DNA from: Azospirillum sp. TSH58
Lineage (GTDB): Bacteria; Pseudomonadota; Alphaproteobacteria; Azospirillales; Azospirillaceae
Direction: 5' to 3'
NCBI RefSeq assembly: GCF_003119115.1
Contig: NZ_CP022367.1
Span: 1,105,001-1,169,000, forward strand
DNA length: 64,000 nt
A model generated the notes under the pieces. It saw only the letters and a program-made list of their open reading frames with translations. It did not search any database and was not told the DNA's origin. How positions within the stretch are numbered: position 1 is the first letter of the stretch; each line of letters begins with the position of its first letter. Of this stretch, positions 54,024 through 62,185 are shown piece by piece. The translations under genes and the position numbers were made by a program.

Positions 54024-57000
54024 CTACCTTTGCGGGAAGCGGACCGGCAGGTCGAGGGCGCGCGCCGGAAGCTCGCTGCGCGCGCCGGCGCTGACCGCCG
54101 CACCCAGCACCAGGACGGTGTCGCGCACCGGCTCGCCGTCGATGGTCTGCGTGGGCAGGGCCACGCGCAGCAGCAGGCCATCCCGCGACGACGACGGAGC
54201 GTGGCCTTTCAGAAGGCGCAGCAGCGCCCATGGCCCGCGCTCCGCCAGGGTGGTGGTGTCGCCGGTCGCCGCGGCGGTTCCTCCCGCCGGCGCACCCTTC
54301 GGACGGAAGGGCGACCCGGCGGCCCAGCGGGCGCTCAGCAGGACGGGCTGGCCCGGCGTCCAGGCGAGCGTTCCGCCGTTGGCCGAGGCGCCCACCGCGC
54401 TGGCGCCGGAACGCACCGACCAGTCGATGATGTGCTCCGCCCCGACCTCCTGCGCGCGGTTGGCGCCGTAGGTGAGGCGGACGCTGACCGGCGACGGGCG
54501 CGCGATGGCCTCCAGCAGGGGGCGGGCGGCCTCCATCCGCTCCATGAAGGCGGCGACCTCGGGGGTCGCGGTCCGCATCACCGCGGCCCGGTGCTCGTCG
54601 AGCTGTCGGAAGAAGCGGCGGACGTCCTGCGGGTCGGCGTCGGGCGCGCCGCGGGATTGATCCGTGCCGACGAAGGGGAAGCGCCCGGCGAGGGTCTGCG
54701 CGAAGGCGGTGGACAGCTTCGACAGGGCGAGGTCGCCGTCCGGAACCGGGGCCTCCGCCGGCATTCGGGGCGGGATCGGCAGATGCGCGACGACGGCCGG
54801 CAGCTCCACGACGGCGGGCGGCAGGGCCGCGGGTTCCGGCGCCGGGCGCGGGGGAGGCGGGGGTGCCGCCGCGACCGGCTTGGCCGGCTCCGCTTCGGGC
54901 ATGACGGATTTGGCTTCGGCAGGCTTGGCTTCGGCCGGCTTGGCCTGCTCTGTCTTGGCCTGCTCTGTCTTGGCCTGCTCTGTCTTGGTCTGCTCCGGCT
55001 TCGGTTCCGCCGGCTTGGCCGCCTCCGCTGGCGGAGCATCGGGAACCGTCGCGGGCAGGGCCGCGGCCAGGGCGTCCGGCAGCGCGGTCACCGCCGGGTT
55101 CAGGACCAGGGCGCCGCCATCGCCCACCGCGAACAGGGCGCCGGTCTGCGGCGCGTCCAGAGCCAGGACGGCGGCGCGGGCACCGGTCGCGGCGGTGGAC
55201 AGGGCCTCGGTGATGCGGTCGGTGGTGTCGCGCCCCGGCAGATCGGCGATGGCCGCCTTCTGGAGCATCACGCGGATCGCGTCGGGCAAGCCGCGGGCGG
55301 GCTCCTGCAAGGCGCCGGCGATGGGCCAGGCGACGCTCTCGGCGACGGCACCGGTCAGGCGGCGGACGGCATCCACATCCTCGGCGGTGGGTGTCTCCGG
55401 CAGGCCGCGCAGCCGTTCGGCCAGGGCCTCGGCGCGCTGGCGGAGCGGGTTGCGGCCGTACAGCTCCTCGGCCAGCGGGGCGGCGAGCTGCACCGACTCC
55501 GCGCGCACCGCCGCGGCGATGGTCCGGGCGTCCAGGTTGGGCAGGTCGGCGCCGGCGGCGATGCGCGTGATGTAGCCGTCCGTCGCCGTCATCGGCGACC
55601 GGGGAACGGCGCCGTAGACGCTCTCGGCCAGCGCGTTCAGCTCGTCGAAGCCGCTGTTGCGGCGGAAGCGGTCGTAGCGTTCCAGCGCGTCGCGCCGCCC
55701 GCCGATGCGGTCGAGCTGCTCGGCGAGCCGGCGGAAGGCCGGAAGGTCCTCCACGCGCTGCGGGTTGGCGACCGGCGGCAGCTCGGCCATGGTGGCGCTG
55801 GGCAGCAGGGCGTCGCGGATCGGCCGCAGCACCGAGCGGCGCAGCGTGACGGAGGCGAGCCGCTTCTTGTCCTCGTCGAAGCCGCTGAACAGCGAGGTCG
55901 GCAGCAGCGGCGTGGCGAGAGGACTGCGCTCCATCACCGCCGTGGCGGCGATCACCCGACCGGCCAGAGCCCCGTCGGTGACGGCGTCGCGCGCCAGCAG
56001 CGCCCGGCGCAGGTCGGCGGTGGCGGCGGCGACCGGCGGGCTGCCGGCGGCCACGCCGGACACCCCCTGCCACGCGGCGACCGACAGGCCGGCGACCGAG
56101 GCGGCGAGCGCGGCCTGGGCCATCCGGCGGCGCTTGTGGGCCTGCTGGTAGGCGGCGTCGGACGGCCGCCCGTAGCCGGCCTCGGCGAAGGCCCGGCCCG
56201 GCAGCAGGTCGCGCGCGAAGACCGGGCGGCGCCCGCCGGTGGCCGGGGCGTAAGCGCCGGTCAGGGCTATTCCGCGCAGCGGGAAGGGCTCACTCTGGTC
56301 GTCTCCTCCCAGGGCGCCGTCGAGGAACAGCGCCAGCGGATGGCGCAGCGTGTCCAGGGATGCCGGCAGCAGCGGCAGCCGCACCCCGGCGGTGCCGGCG
56401 GCGAAGGCGTCAGCCTCCAGCACGGCGATGTCGGCGGCGATGGCCTCGAACGCCTCGTCGATGCGGCGCGGCTCGAAGGGCTTGGCCCAGTCCTGCGGGT
56501 TGGTCCATCCCAGCACGCCGTCCAGCAGGGCGGAGGGCACGGCGGCGCAGAGGTCGGTGAATCCGTCCAGGGCCTCGGCGCGGACCACGACCACATGCAC
56601 CGGGCCGACCACGCCGACGTCGTCGCGCAGCGTCCGCAGACGTTCCCGCAGGGCGGCGCCCCGCTTGGCCAGCGCGTCGCGGGGTCCGGGCCGTTCGGCG
56701 GCGGCGCGCAGCTCGTCGGCGCCGACCATCAGCAGGACGCCGTCCAGCGGGCGGCGCATCGGCCGCTTGCGCATCGCCGCGACCAGCGCCGGCCAGGACG
56801 CGCCCAGCCGGGAGCCGTCGGCGGAGTCGGCGCCCGCGTGCAGGATCGCGGCACCTTCGCAGAACCACCAGCAGCCGTTCTCGCCGTTGCCGTCCTCGGG
56901 CCAGCGGACATGGGTCGGGTCGGTGGCGAGCAGGGCCGGGCCGCCGACGCCGAAGGCCAGGAACCAGGGAATGTCGCCACGGCGCAGGGGGCCGCGCATC

Positions 57001-57341
57001 TGCCGCGTCAGGATGTCCATCCCCTCGCCATAGATGCGGGCGTTGGGCGGCGCGTTGGCGGCGGCCTTCGTGGGGGGAGGCGCCTCGGCGCGGACGCGCA
57101 GCGGTGCCGGCGGGGCGGCCCGGCGCGGGGGCGCCTTCCTTCCGGCGGCGGCCTTCACGGCGGGCTTGCGCCGCCAGCCGCGCAGCGTCGGCCAGACCAT
57201 CCGGCCGAGGCGGTAGAAGATGTAGAGCGGCAGCGCCAGCAGCGCGTAGGGCGCCAGCGTGACGGCGAAGGACAGCAGATAGACGATGGCGGAGCCGATG
57301 GTGGAAAGCACCAGCTCCAGCGTGAGCATCAGTAGGACCAT
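54024..57341 (-). CDS. TssM/IcmF-like protein with decayed nucleotide-binding motifs
   Basis: The 1105-aa protein has two N-terminal helices (about residues 5-43), a cytoplasmic region, a third helix (about 400-420, after HKRRRMAQAALAASVAGLS) and a large periplasmic part ending in the IcmF-type C-terminal domain. The segment IPWFLAFG...GCWWFCEGAAIL...RRPLDGVLL clearly follows TssM. The P-loop reads GVGGPALL (131-138) where GPPGAGKT is expected, and DTAGRY is replaced by HAGADS (168-173). It cannot bind nucleotide in the usual way. A (TEQAK)n linker is encoded by a 15-bp repeat. It overlaps the TssL-like gene by 13 bases. Confidence 0.88.
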   Translation of the reverse strand: MVLLMLTLELVLSTIGSAIVYLLSFAVTLAPYALLALPLYIFYRLGRMVWPTLRGWRRKPAVKAAAGRKAPPRRAAPPAPLRVRAEAPPPTKAAANAPPNARIYGEGMDILTRQMRGPLRRGDIPWFLAFGVGGPALLATDPTHVRWPEDGNGENGCWWFCEGAAILHAGADSADGSRLGASWPALVAAMRKRPMRRPLDGVLLMVGADELRAAAERPGPRDALAKRGAALRERLRTLRDDVGVVGPVHVVVVRAEALDGFTDLCAAVPSALLDGVLGWTNPQDWAKPFEPRRIDEAFEAIAADIAVLEADAFAAGTAGVRLPLLPASLDTLRHPLALFLDGALGGDDQSEPFPLRGIALTGAYAPATGGRRPVFARDLLPGRAFAEAGYGRPSDAAYQQAHKRRRMAQAALAASVAGLSVAAWQGVSGVAAGSPPVAAATADLRRALLARDAVTDGALAGRVIAATAVMERSPLATPLLPTSLFSGFDEDKKRLASVTLRRSVLRPIRDALLPSATMAELPPVANPQRVEDLPAFRRLAEQLDRIGGRRDALERYDRFRRNSGFDELNALAESVYGAVPRSPMTATDGYITRIAAGADLPNLDARTIAAAVRAESVQLAAPLAEELYGRNPLRQRAEALAERLRGLPETPTAEDVDAVRRLTGAVAESVAWPIAGALQEPARGLPDAIRVMLQKAAIADLPGRDTTDRITEALSTAATGARAAVLALDAPQTGALFAVGDGGALVLNPAVTALPDALAAALPATVPDAPPAEAAKPAEPKPEQTKTEQAKTEQAKTEQAKPAEAKPAEAKSVMPEAEPAKPVAAAPPPPPRPAPEPAALPPAVVELPAVVAHLPIPPRMPAEAPVPDGDLALSKLSTAFAQTLAGRFPFVGTDQSRGAPDADPQDVRRFFRQLDEHRAAVMRTATPEVAAFMERMEAARPLLEAIARPSPVSVRLTYGANRAQEVGAEHIIDWSVRSGASAVGASANGGTLAWTPGQPVLLSARWAAGSPFRPKGAPAGGTAAATGDTTTLAERGPWALLRLLKGHAPSSSRDGLLLRVALPTQTIDGEPVRDTVLVLGAAVSAGARSELPARALDLPVRFPQR
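54911..55000. repeat. 15-bp tandem repeat in the tssM-like gene
   Basis: Six 15-bp units are arranged end to end: two TGGCTTCGGCCGGCT-type, three identical TGGCCTGCTCTGTCT and one variant. They encode Lys/Glu/Ala-rich pentapeptides (AEAKP, TEQAK) in the periplasmic linker. Confidence 0.8.
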
Positions 57342-58057
57342 GACAGCCCCATGTCCTCGACCGCGGCGCGGGCGCCGCTCAGATCGCGTTGGATGCCGCC
57401 GACGGCGCCGGCCCACAGCAGGTGCGAAACCACGAGGAACAGCACGGCGGTCCCGCCGACCGCCCACCACCAGCGCCGGGCGGACGGCGCGAGGTAGCCG
57501 GGCACGGCGCCGTCCGTCGGTTCGCAGGCGCGCGGGCTGGGATGGCTGGCCGCGGCGCGCTCGCCGACGACGATGCGGTGCAGGGCGGGGCGGCGGGCGG
57601 TCGCCTGGGCGTCGTCGGGAAAGCCCAGCGCCAGCGCCGCGAGATAGACGGCGGCCAGCCCGCGGTCGGCCTTGGCGCCCTGGCGGATCAGATCGTCGGC
57701 CTGCACGAACAGGGTCTGCAGCGTGGCGTTCGCGCCGAACAGGCGGCTGGAGACCACGGCGTCGGCGGGCCGCGTCTGGGCCAGCGCGCGGTCGGCCAGC
57801 ATGGCCATGGCGAAGACCGCCTTGACCACCGTGCCGTGCGCGCCCGGCCCTTGGGAGACGGCGGCGCCGCTCATCCCATGGAGCGTGGCGGTCAGCCGGT
57901 CGGCCACCGTCCCCGCCGGGGCCTGCGCGTCGGCGCAGCCGGCGAGCAGATCCTCCTGGAAGGCGCGGAACAGGGCCAGGATGCCGGCGGGCTTGGCTCC
58001 CGAAGACGCCGTCTTCGGTGCCGGGGCGGAGTGGGCCTGGGCGAGTTGGGCGGTCAC
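57329..58057 (-). CDS. TssL/DotU-like protein
   Basis: The 242-aa protein has a cytosolic DotU domain (residues 25-165): ILALFRAFQEDLL, VFAMAMLADRALAQ, LFGANATLQTLFVQADDLI and GLAAVYLAALALGFPDDAQ follow the family consensus. One C-terminal transmembrane helix (about 195-217) anchors it. The conserved acidic 'ADE' after the A-x-ADE motif is ADR here. The GTG start has GGAGGG upstream and overlaps the TssJ-like stop (GTGA). TssL normally binds TssM in the inner membrane. Confidence 0.85.
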   Translation of the reverse strand: MTAQLAQAHSAPAPKTASSGAKPAGILALFRAFQEDLLAGCADAQAPAGTVADRLTATLHGMSGAAVSQGPGAHGTVVKAVFAMAMLADRALAQTRPADAVVSSRLFGANATLQTLFVQADDLIRQGAKADRGLAAVYLAALALGFPDDAQATARRPALHRIVVGERAAASHPSPRACEPTDGAVPGYLAPSARRWWWAVGGTAVLFLVVSHLLWAGAVGGIQRDLSGARAAVEDMGLSWSY

Positions 58058-58527
58058 GGCGTTCCCTCCGTCAACGGAGCCACGGTGAAGCTTTCCCGTC
58101 CCAGCCGCACGTCCAGGGCGCCGGCGCCGTCCAGCGTCTGCCGGTGGGCGCCGGGCGCGCCGTACAGCGCGTAGACGAGGGTTCGGGGCGGGGTGGCGGC
58201 GGATGGGGCGAAGGGCGGCAGGCTGTGCAGGAGCACGCTCTGGCCCGGCACCATCTCCCACGAGGCGATGGCGATCCGGCTTCCGGCCTCGGCGCTCAAC
58301 GCCTCGCGGTCGCGGAACCAGCCCGCGGCGTCGAGCCCGGCGAGACGTCCGGCCAGCGCCGGGTCGGCCACCCGCACCACGTCGACGGCGACCGGGCGGC
58401 GGCCGTTGGCGTCGGGCTCGGCAACGATGCGGAGCACCGGCGCGTCGGCGCGTCCCGTGCCGGGGGCGGGCGTGCCCGCGGCGCAGCCGGCGAGCGTCAG
58501 GGCGAGGAGCATGGCCAAGCGCTTCAT
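58054..58527 (-). CDS. TssJ-like outer-membrane lipoprotein
   Basis: The 157-aa protein has a lipoprotein signal (MKRLAMLLALTLAGCAAG, lipobox LAGC with Cys15) and a beta-sandwich-like body (VLRIVAEPDANGRRPVAVDVVRVADPALAGRLAGLDAAGWFRD) compatible with TssJ/VasD. In T6SS, TssJ sits in the outer membrane and docks the periplasmic part of TssM. The family call depends partly on the adjacent tssL- and tssM-like genes. Confidence 0.75.
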   Translation of the reverse strand: MKRLAMLLALTLAGCAAGTPAPGTGRADAPVLRIVAEPDANGRRPVAVDVVRVADPALAGRLAGLDAAGWFRDREALSAEAGSRIAIASWEMVPGQSVLLHSLPPFAPSAATPPRTLVYALYGAPGAHRQTLDGAGALDVRLGRESFTVAPLTEGTP

Positions 58528-58528
58528 C

Positions 58529-58924
58529 TCAGCCACCCGTGCCGGACGCCGACTGGCCGACGCAGACGTAGCCCGCCGGGGTGTGGCGGTACCAGTTGCC
58601 GGTCGCCTCGGCGCAGGGGGCGAGCACGCGGTCGTTGCGCTGCGGCTGCGCCGCCACCGGTGCCGGGGCGGTGTCCACCTCGCGGGCACCGGCGGGACGG
58701 TTGGTCACGACGAAGCCGTCCTCGTCCTCCTCGACGATCATCACGTAGCGGGCGCGCTTGGCGGGGTAGCGGATGCCGACGTCGTAGTCGCCGTCGGCCA
58801 CCTTCTCCAGGATCGCACCGGGGCGGTCGCTGCCGAGCGGCGCGCAGCCCGTTCCGGCGAGCAGGACCGGCAGCAGCGCCGCCGCGGCGATCAGGGTTCG
58901 CATCATCGGAATGTTCCTGCTCAT
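58529..58924 (-). CDS. Putative lipoprotein with YV/SH3-like C-terminal motif
   Basis: The 131-aa protein has a hydrophobic signal with lipobox LAGTGC (Cys27). The mature part is small, with charged strands (DYDVGIRYPAKRARYVMIVEEDEDGFVVTNRP), a Pro/Ala linker and a C-terminal Cys pair (APCAEATGNWYRHTPAGYVCVG) that could form a disulfide. I do not recognise a family. The ATG overlaps the stop of the channel gene (ATGA), and TssJ follows after 1 base, so it is translated as part of the same unit. Confidence 0.75.
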   Translation of the reverse strand: MSRNIPMMRTLIAAAALLPVLLAGTGCAPLGSDRPGAILEKVADGDYDVGIRYPAKRARYVMIVEEDEDGFVVTNRPAGAREVDTAPAPVAAQPQRNDRVLAPCAEATGNWYRHTPAGYVCVGQSASGTGG

Positions 58925-61900
58925 GCCGGGATCGCCTTGCGCTGGGCGTTGACCGCGGCGGCGGGGCCGGCGGCCTCCATCAGGTCGGGCGGGGTCGGCT
59001 CGATGCCGGCCTCGGCCAGCGTCCGGTAGACGGACCGCCAGACCAGCTCCGGCACGACGAAGCTGGCGTCGTAGTCCTCGACCCAGAAGAACAGGTTGTA
59101 CTTGCACAGCCACTGGCCGTTGACGCCGCGAATGCCGTCGTAGCGGACGAAGGGCGGGCCGCCGGTGGCGCTGGGCATCACCTTGTCGGCGTTCTGCAGG
59201 GCGGTGGTCAGCAGGCCGCCCATCCGGCCGGGGTCGTGACGGGCGTCGGCGTAGTATTCCAGCTTCATCGACACCCGGTCGACCGCGCTGAAATTGATGA
59301 CGGTCGCCTCCGACACCTTGGCGTTGGGCATGGCGACGATGAAGCCGGCGACGTTGCGGATCCGCACCGTGCGCCACGTCATGTCCACCACGACGCCGCG
59401 CACCAGATCGGTGATCTGGATGCTGTCGCCGATCTGGAACGGACGCTCGATGTTCAGGACGATGCCGGAGAAGACGTTGGCGATGTTGGCCTGGATGGCG
59501 AGGCCGATGACCATGCCGACGAGGCCGGAGGCGGCGAGCAGGCTGGTGATCGGCTGCTTCAGCACGAAGGCGATGATGCCGCAGCCGGCGAAGCCGAAGA
59601 CGATCAGGGTGGAGAAGCGGCGGACGATGCCGGGGATCTTGCGCTGGGTGCGGATCTCCAGCGGGGTCCAGACGAAGCGCTCCAGCGTGCGGTCGACCAG
59701 GATGGCCGGCACGATCCACCACAGCACGTTGACGCCGTTCACCACCATGGCGATCCCGCTCGGCGGCAGCGTCGCCACCGCCTGGTCCAGCACGATGTTG
59801 CCGACGGACATCAGCAGCAGCGGCCAGGACAGGATGCGCATGAACAGCGTCTGGATCTTCCAGAACTGGCCGCGGTCGCGGCGGTCCATGAAGGCGGCGA
59901 AGACCGCCAGCACGGCGCTGAAGATGGCGATGTAGACGAAGAAGTCGCGGTGGATGAAGTCGCGCGCCGCCGGGGAGTCCGGGGTGGCGACCACGCCGAA
60001 ATCGACGCGCGAGAAGTCCGGCTGCGGGCGCCCGAAGCCGACATAGTTGGGATCGCCCTCGCTGCCGACCGAGGCGACGTCCTGCGAGATCCAGGCGCGC
60101 GACAGGCGCCAGCCGGGCGACGGCGCCAGCACCCGCTTGGCGCGGAGCTGGTCGAGCAGGGTGGAGCTTTCGCTCTCGCCCTCCAGCGCGCGGCGGAAGC
60201 GGTCGGCGAGGCCGGGATCGGCGGCGGACGCGGTCTCCGCCGCGGCCATCGCCTTCAGCTTCTCCACGAAGTCATTGGTGTCGACCAGCGACATGCCGAG
60301 CACGTCGGTGACGAACATCACCGTGTTGCGGTTCTGCGTCCGGTGGCGGAAGCTGACGCCGACCGTCTGGCTGCCGTAGGGCGGGCGCTGGTCGAAGACG
60401 TTCAGCGCGAAGCGCCCCTCGATCCGGTAGGCGACGTAGGTGGTGACCTCGCCGCGCTCCTCGCGGTAGGGCTTGCCCAGCTCGACCGGCTTGACCGCGT
60501 TGGTGAAGACGACGTCCGCCGGGTTGAAGGCGCCGCGGTAGCGGAACCAGATCGTCAGGTTCAGCGTCGCCTCGTTGGCGTCCGGATTGAGGTCGCGGAT
60601 CTCATGGAGCTGGACGCCGGTGTAGATGACGTCCGTCTTGTACATGAAGCGGTCGTTGACATAGAGCGCGCGGCCCCTGGTGACCTCCTCCAGGAAGTTG
60701 GAGACTCCGGCCTCGCGGATCGGCTGGAGCTGGGTCAGCGCCGCCACCGGGTTCAGGCCGTTGTAGGAGGCCATCATCACCGGCAGGGTCGCCTGTCCGC
60801 GATTGTCGAAGGTCCAGGTGCCGACCGTGCCCTGGAAGGCGGTCTCGGCCCGGTCGTGGTCGGCGATGGCGCGGCGCAGCGCCTCGCCGTCCGGCTTGCC
60901 GGTGGTGACATTCGTTCTGGCGATCGCGCCGGCGATCAGGTCCACGCCGTCGGCGCCCAGCGCCGCCGCCCAGTCGGGCACCGCGTTGAAGCGCTTCACA
61001 TACTGGCCGTAGAAGCGCTGCGCCCGCTCGTTGGCCGTGTCGAACAGAACGGGCGAGGACACCAGCAGGCCGTGGCCGTAGGCCTCCGGAGTCAGCGCCT
61101 TGGGGTTGGCCTGCGCCTGGGCGACGATCTCGGTGCGGAAGGCCGAGGTGGCCATCTCCGAGCTGCCGGCGATCAGGTTGCGCACCCCGGCGTCGCGCAG
61201 CGCCACCACCGCCCGCGCGCTATCCACCGCCGACCCGATGACGACGACGGCGCCCGTCGGCATCTTCTCCTTCACCGCCTGGGCCAGCGCCGGCAGGGCG
61301 GACGCACCGCCACGTCCCGGCGCGAAGGTCCACTGGCCGACCAGCCGGGTCCCGAAGCGCTGGAGGATCGCGTCGAACTGCCCGGCCTGGGCCGCCGCCT
61401 GCTCGCTGTCCTCGCGGACGATGGCGACGGTCGGCTCGCCCACCACGTTGCGCACGTAGTTGGCGAGGAAGCGCGTCTCGTGCGTGCGGTCCAGCGTGAT
61501 GCTGAACAGCCAGGGGCTGGGCGCGGCGTCCGCCGGGCGGACCAGCGGGCGCGGGGCGATCAGCGGGATCTGGCGCTGGGCGTAGATCGCCGTCGCGCTG
61601 TCGGTGGCGTCCGGCGTGTGGCCGATCACCGCGAGGACGGAGGGATCGTTGGAGACGCGCCGGGCGATCTCCAGCGACTTGCCCTTGTCGCCCTCGTCGT
61701 CGAAGGGCCTGACCACCACGGGACGGCCGGCGATGCCGCCCGCCGCGTTGATCGTGTCGGCGCGCAGCGCCGCCCCCTTGCGCAGCGCCAGCCCGAGCGC
61801 TGCGTCCGGCCCGCTGAGCGGCCCGACGACGGCGACGGTCAGCGGCTCGCGCGCGCTGTCGCCGAGGAAGCCGGCGCGGACGACCAGGGAGACCAGCACG

Positions 61901-62004
61901 GTGACGAGCATCGCCGCCGCCAGGATCAGCGCGAAGCGCGCCTTCTTGGTCAGGTGCGACCAGCGCAGCGGCGGCGGGGAGCGGGGCTGGAGCGAGCTCA
62001 GCAT
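58921..62004 (-). CDS. Chimeric channel: periplasmic-binding domain + Cys-loop-like domain + MscS
   Basis: This 1027-aa protein starts at the ATG 62004, with GAGG 8 bases upstream. Residues 22-44 are a membrane anchor. Residues 51-425 are a type I periplasmic binding domain of the LivJ/AmiC kind (VAVVGPLSGPDAALGLALRKGAAL, ADTINAAGGIAGRP, AVIGHTPDATDSATAIYAQ). Residues about 446-685 look like the extracellular domain of pentameric ligand-gated channels (YKTDVIYTGVQLHEIRDL, ATLNLTIWFRYRG, FSRVDFGVV). Membrane helices follow from about 688, and an MscS pore and beta domain at 795-935 (GLVGMVIGLAIQANIANVFS, ERPFQIGD). This suggests a ligand-gated MscS-type channel. Confidence 0.85.
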   Translation of the reverse strand: MLSSLQPRSPPPLRWSHLTKKARFALILAAAMLVTVLVSLVVRAGFLGDSAREPLTVAVVGPLSGPDAALGLALRKGAALRADTINAAGGIAGRPVVVRPFDDEGDKGKSLEIARRVSNDPSVLAVIGHTPDATDSATAIYAQRQIPLIAPRPLVRPADAAPSPWLFSITLDRTHETRFLANYVRNVVGEPTVAIVREDSEQAAAQAGQFDAILQRFGTRLVGQWTFAPGRGGASALPALAQAVKEKMPTGAVVVIGSAVDSARAVVALRDAGVRNLIAGSSEMATSAFRTEIVAQAQANPKALTPEAYGHGLLVSSPVLFDTANERAQRFYGQYVKRFNAVPDWAAALGADGVDLIAGAIARTNVTTGKPDGEALRRAIADHDRAETAFQGTVGTWTFDNRGQATLPVMMASYNGLNPVAALTQLQPIREAGVSNFLEEVTRGRALYVNDRFMYKTDVIYTGVQLHEIRDLNPDANEATLNLTIWFRYRGAFNPADVVFTNAVKPVELGKPYREERGEVTTYVAYRIEGRFALNVFDQRPPYGSQTVGVSFRHRTQNRNTVMFVTDVLGMSLVDTNDFVEKLKAMAAAETASAADPGLADRFRRALEGESESSTLLDQLRAKRVLAPSPGWRLSRAWISQDVASVGSEGDPNYVGFGRPQPDFSRVDFGVVATPDSPAARDFIHRDFFVYIAIFSAVLAVFAAFMDRRDRGQFWKIQTLFMRILSWPLLLMSVGNIVLDQAVATLPPSGIAMVVNGVNVLWWIVPAILVDRTLERFVWTPLEIRTQRKIPGIVRRFSTLIVFGFAGCGIIAFVLKQPITSLLAASGLVGMVIGLAIQANIANVFSGIVLNIERPFQIGDSIQITDLVRGVVVDMTWRTVRIRNVAGFIVAMPNAKVSEATVINFSAVDRVSMKLEYYADARHDPGRMGGLLTTALQNADKVMPSATGGPPFVRYDGIRGVNGQWLCKYNLFFWVEDYDASFVVPELVWRSVYRTLAEAGIEPTPPDLMEAAGPAAAVNAQRKAIPA

Positions 62005-62043
62005 GGGGTGGGCCTCGGGCGGTCCGTGTCGGGGTGGAAATAA

Positions 62044-62161
62044 CCCTCTCCCCCCTGGGGAGAGGGTGGCCCGGAGGGCCGGTGAGGGGGTTGCGCGTGG
62101 CGGTGCATCCGGCACACGCGCAACCCCCTCACCCTGACCCTCTCCCCAGGGGGGAGAGGGG
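62044..62161. repeat. REPIN-like inverted repeat doublet upstream of the channel gene
   Basis: Two opposed CCCTCTCCCC/GGGGAGAGGG hairpins face each other across a central palindrome, TTGCGCGTG...CACGCGCAA. This is the most symmetrical copy in the window. It separates the HlyD-type gene from the channel gene. Confidence 0.8.
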
Positions 62162-62185
62162 AAACAGCGATCGGCGCGCGCATCC

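Noticed and set aside
53923..54471. 182-aa plus-strand frame starting in the A+T-rich gap
   Set aside because: It runs antisense through the 3' end of the TssM-like gene and has Arg/Ser/Pro-rich composition typical of a shadow frame.
54024..58527. A type VI secretion system locus
   Set aside because: Only TssJ-, TssL- and TssM-like genes are present. No tssA/B/C/E/F/G/H/K, hcp, vgrG or PAAR gene occurs in the window, and the TssM P-loop is lost.
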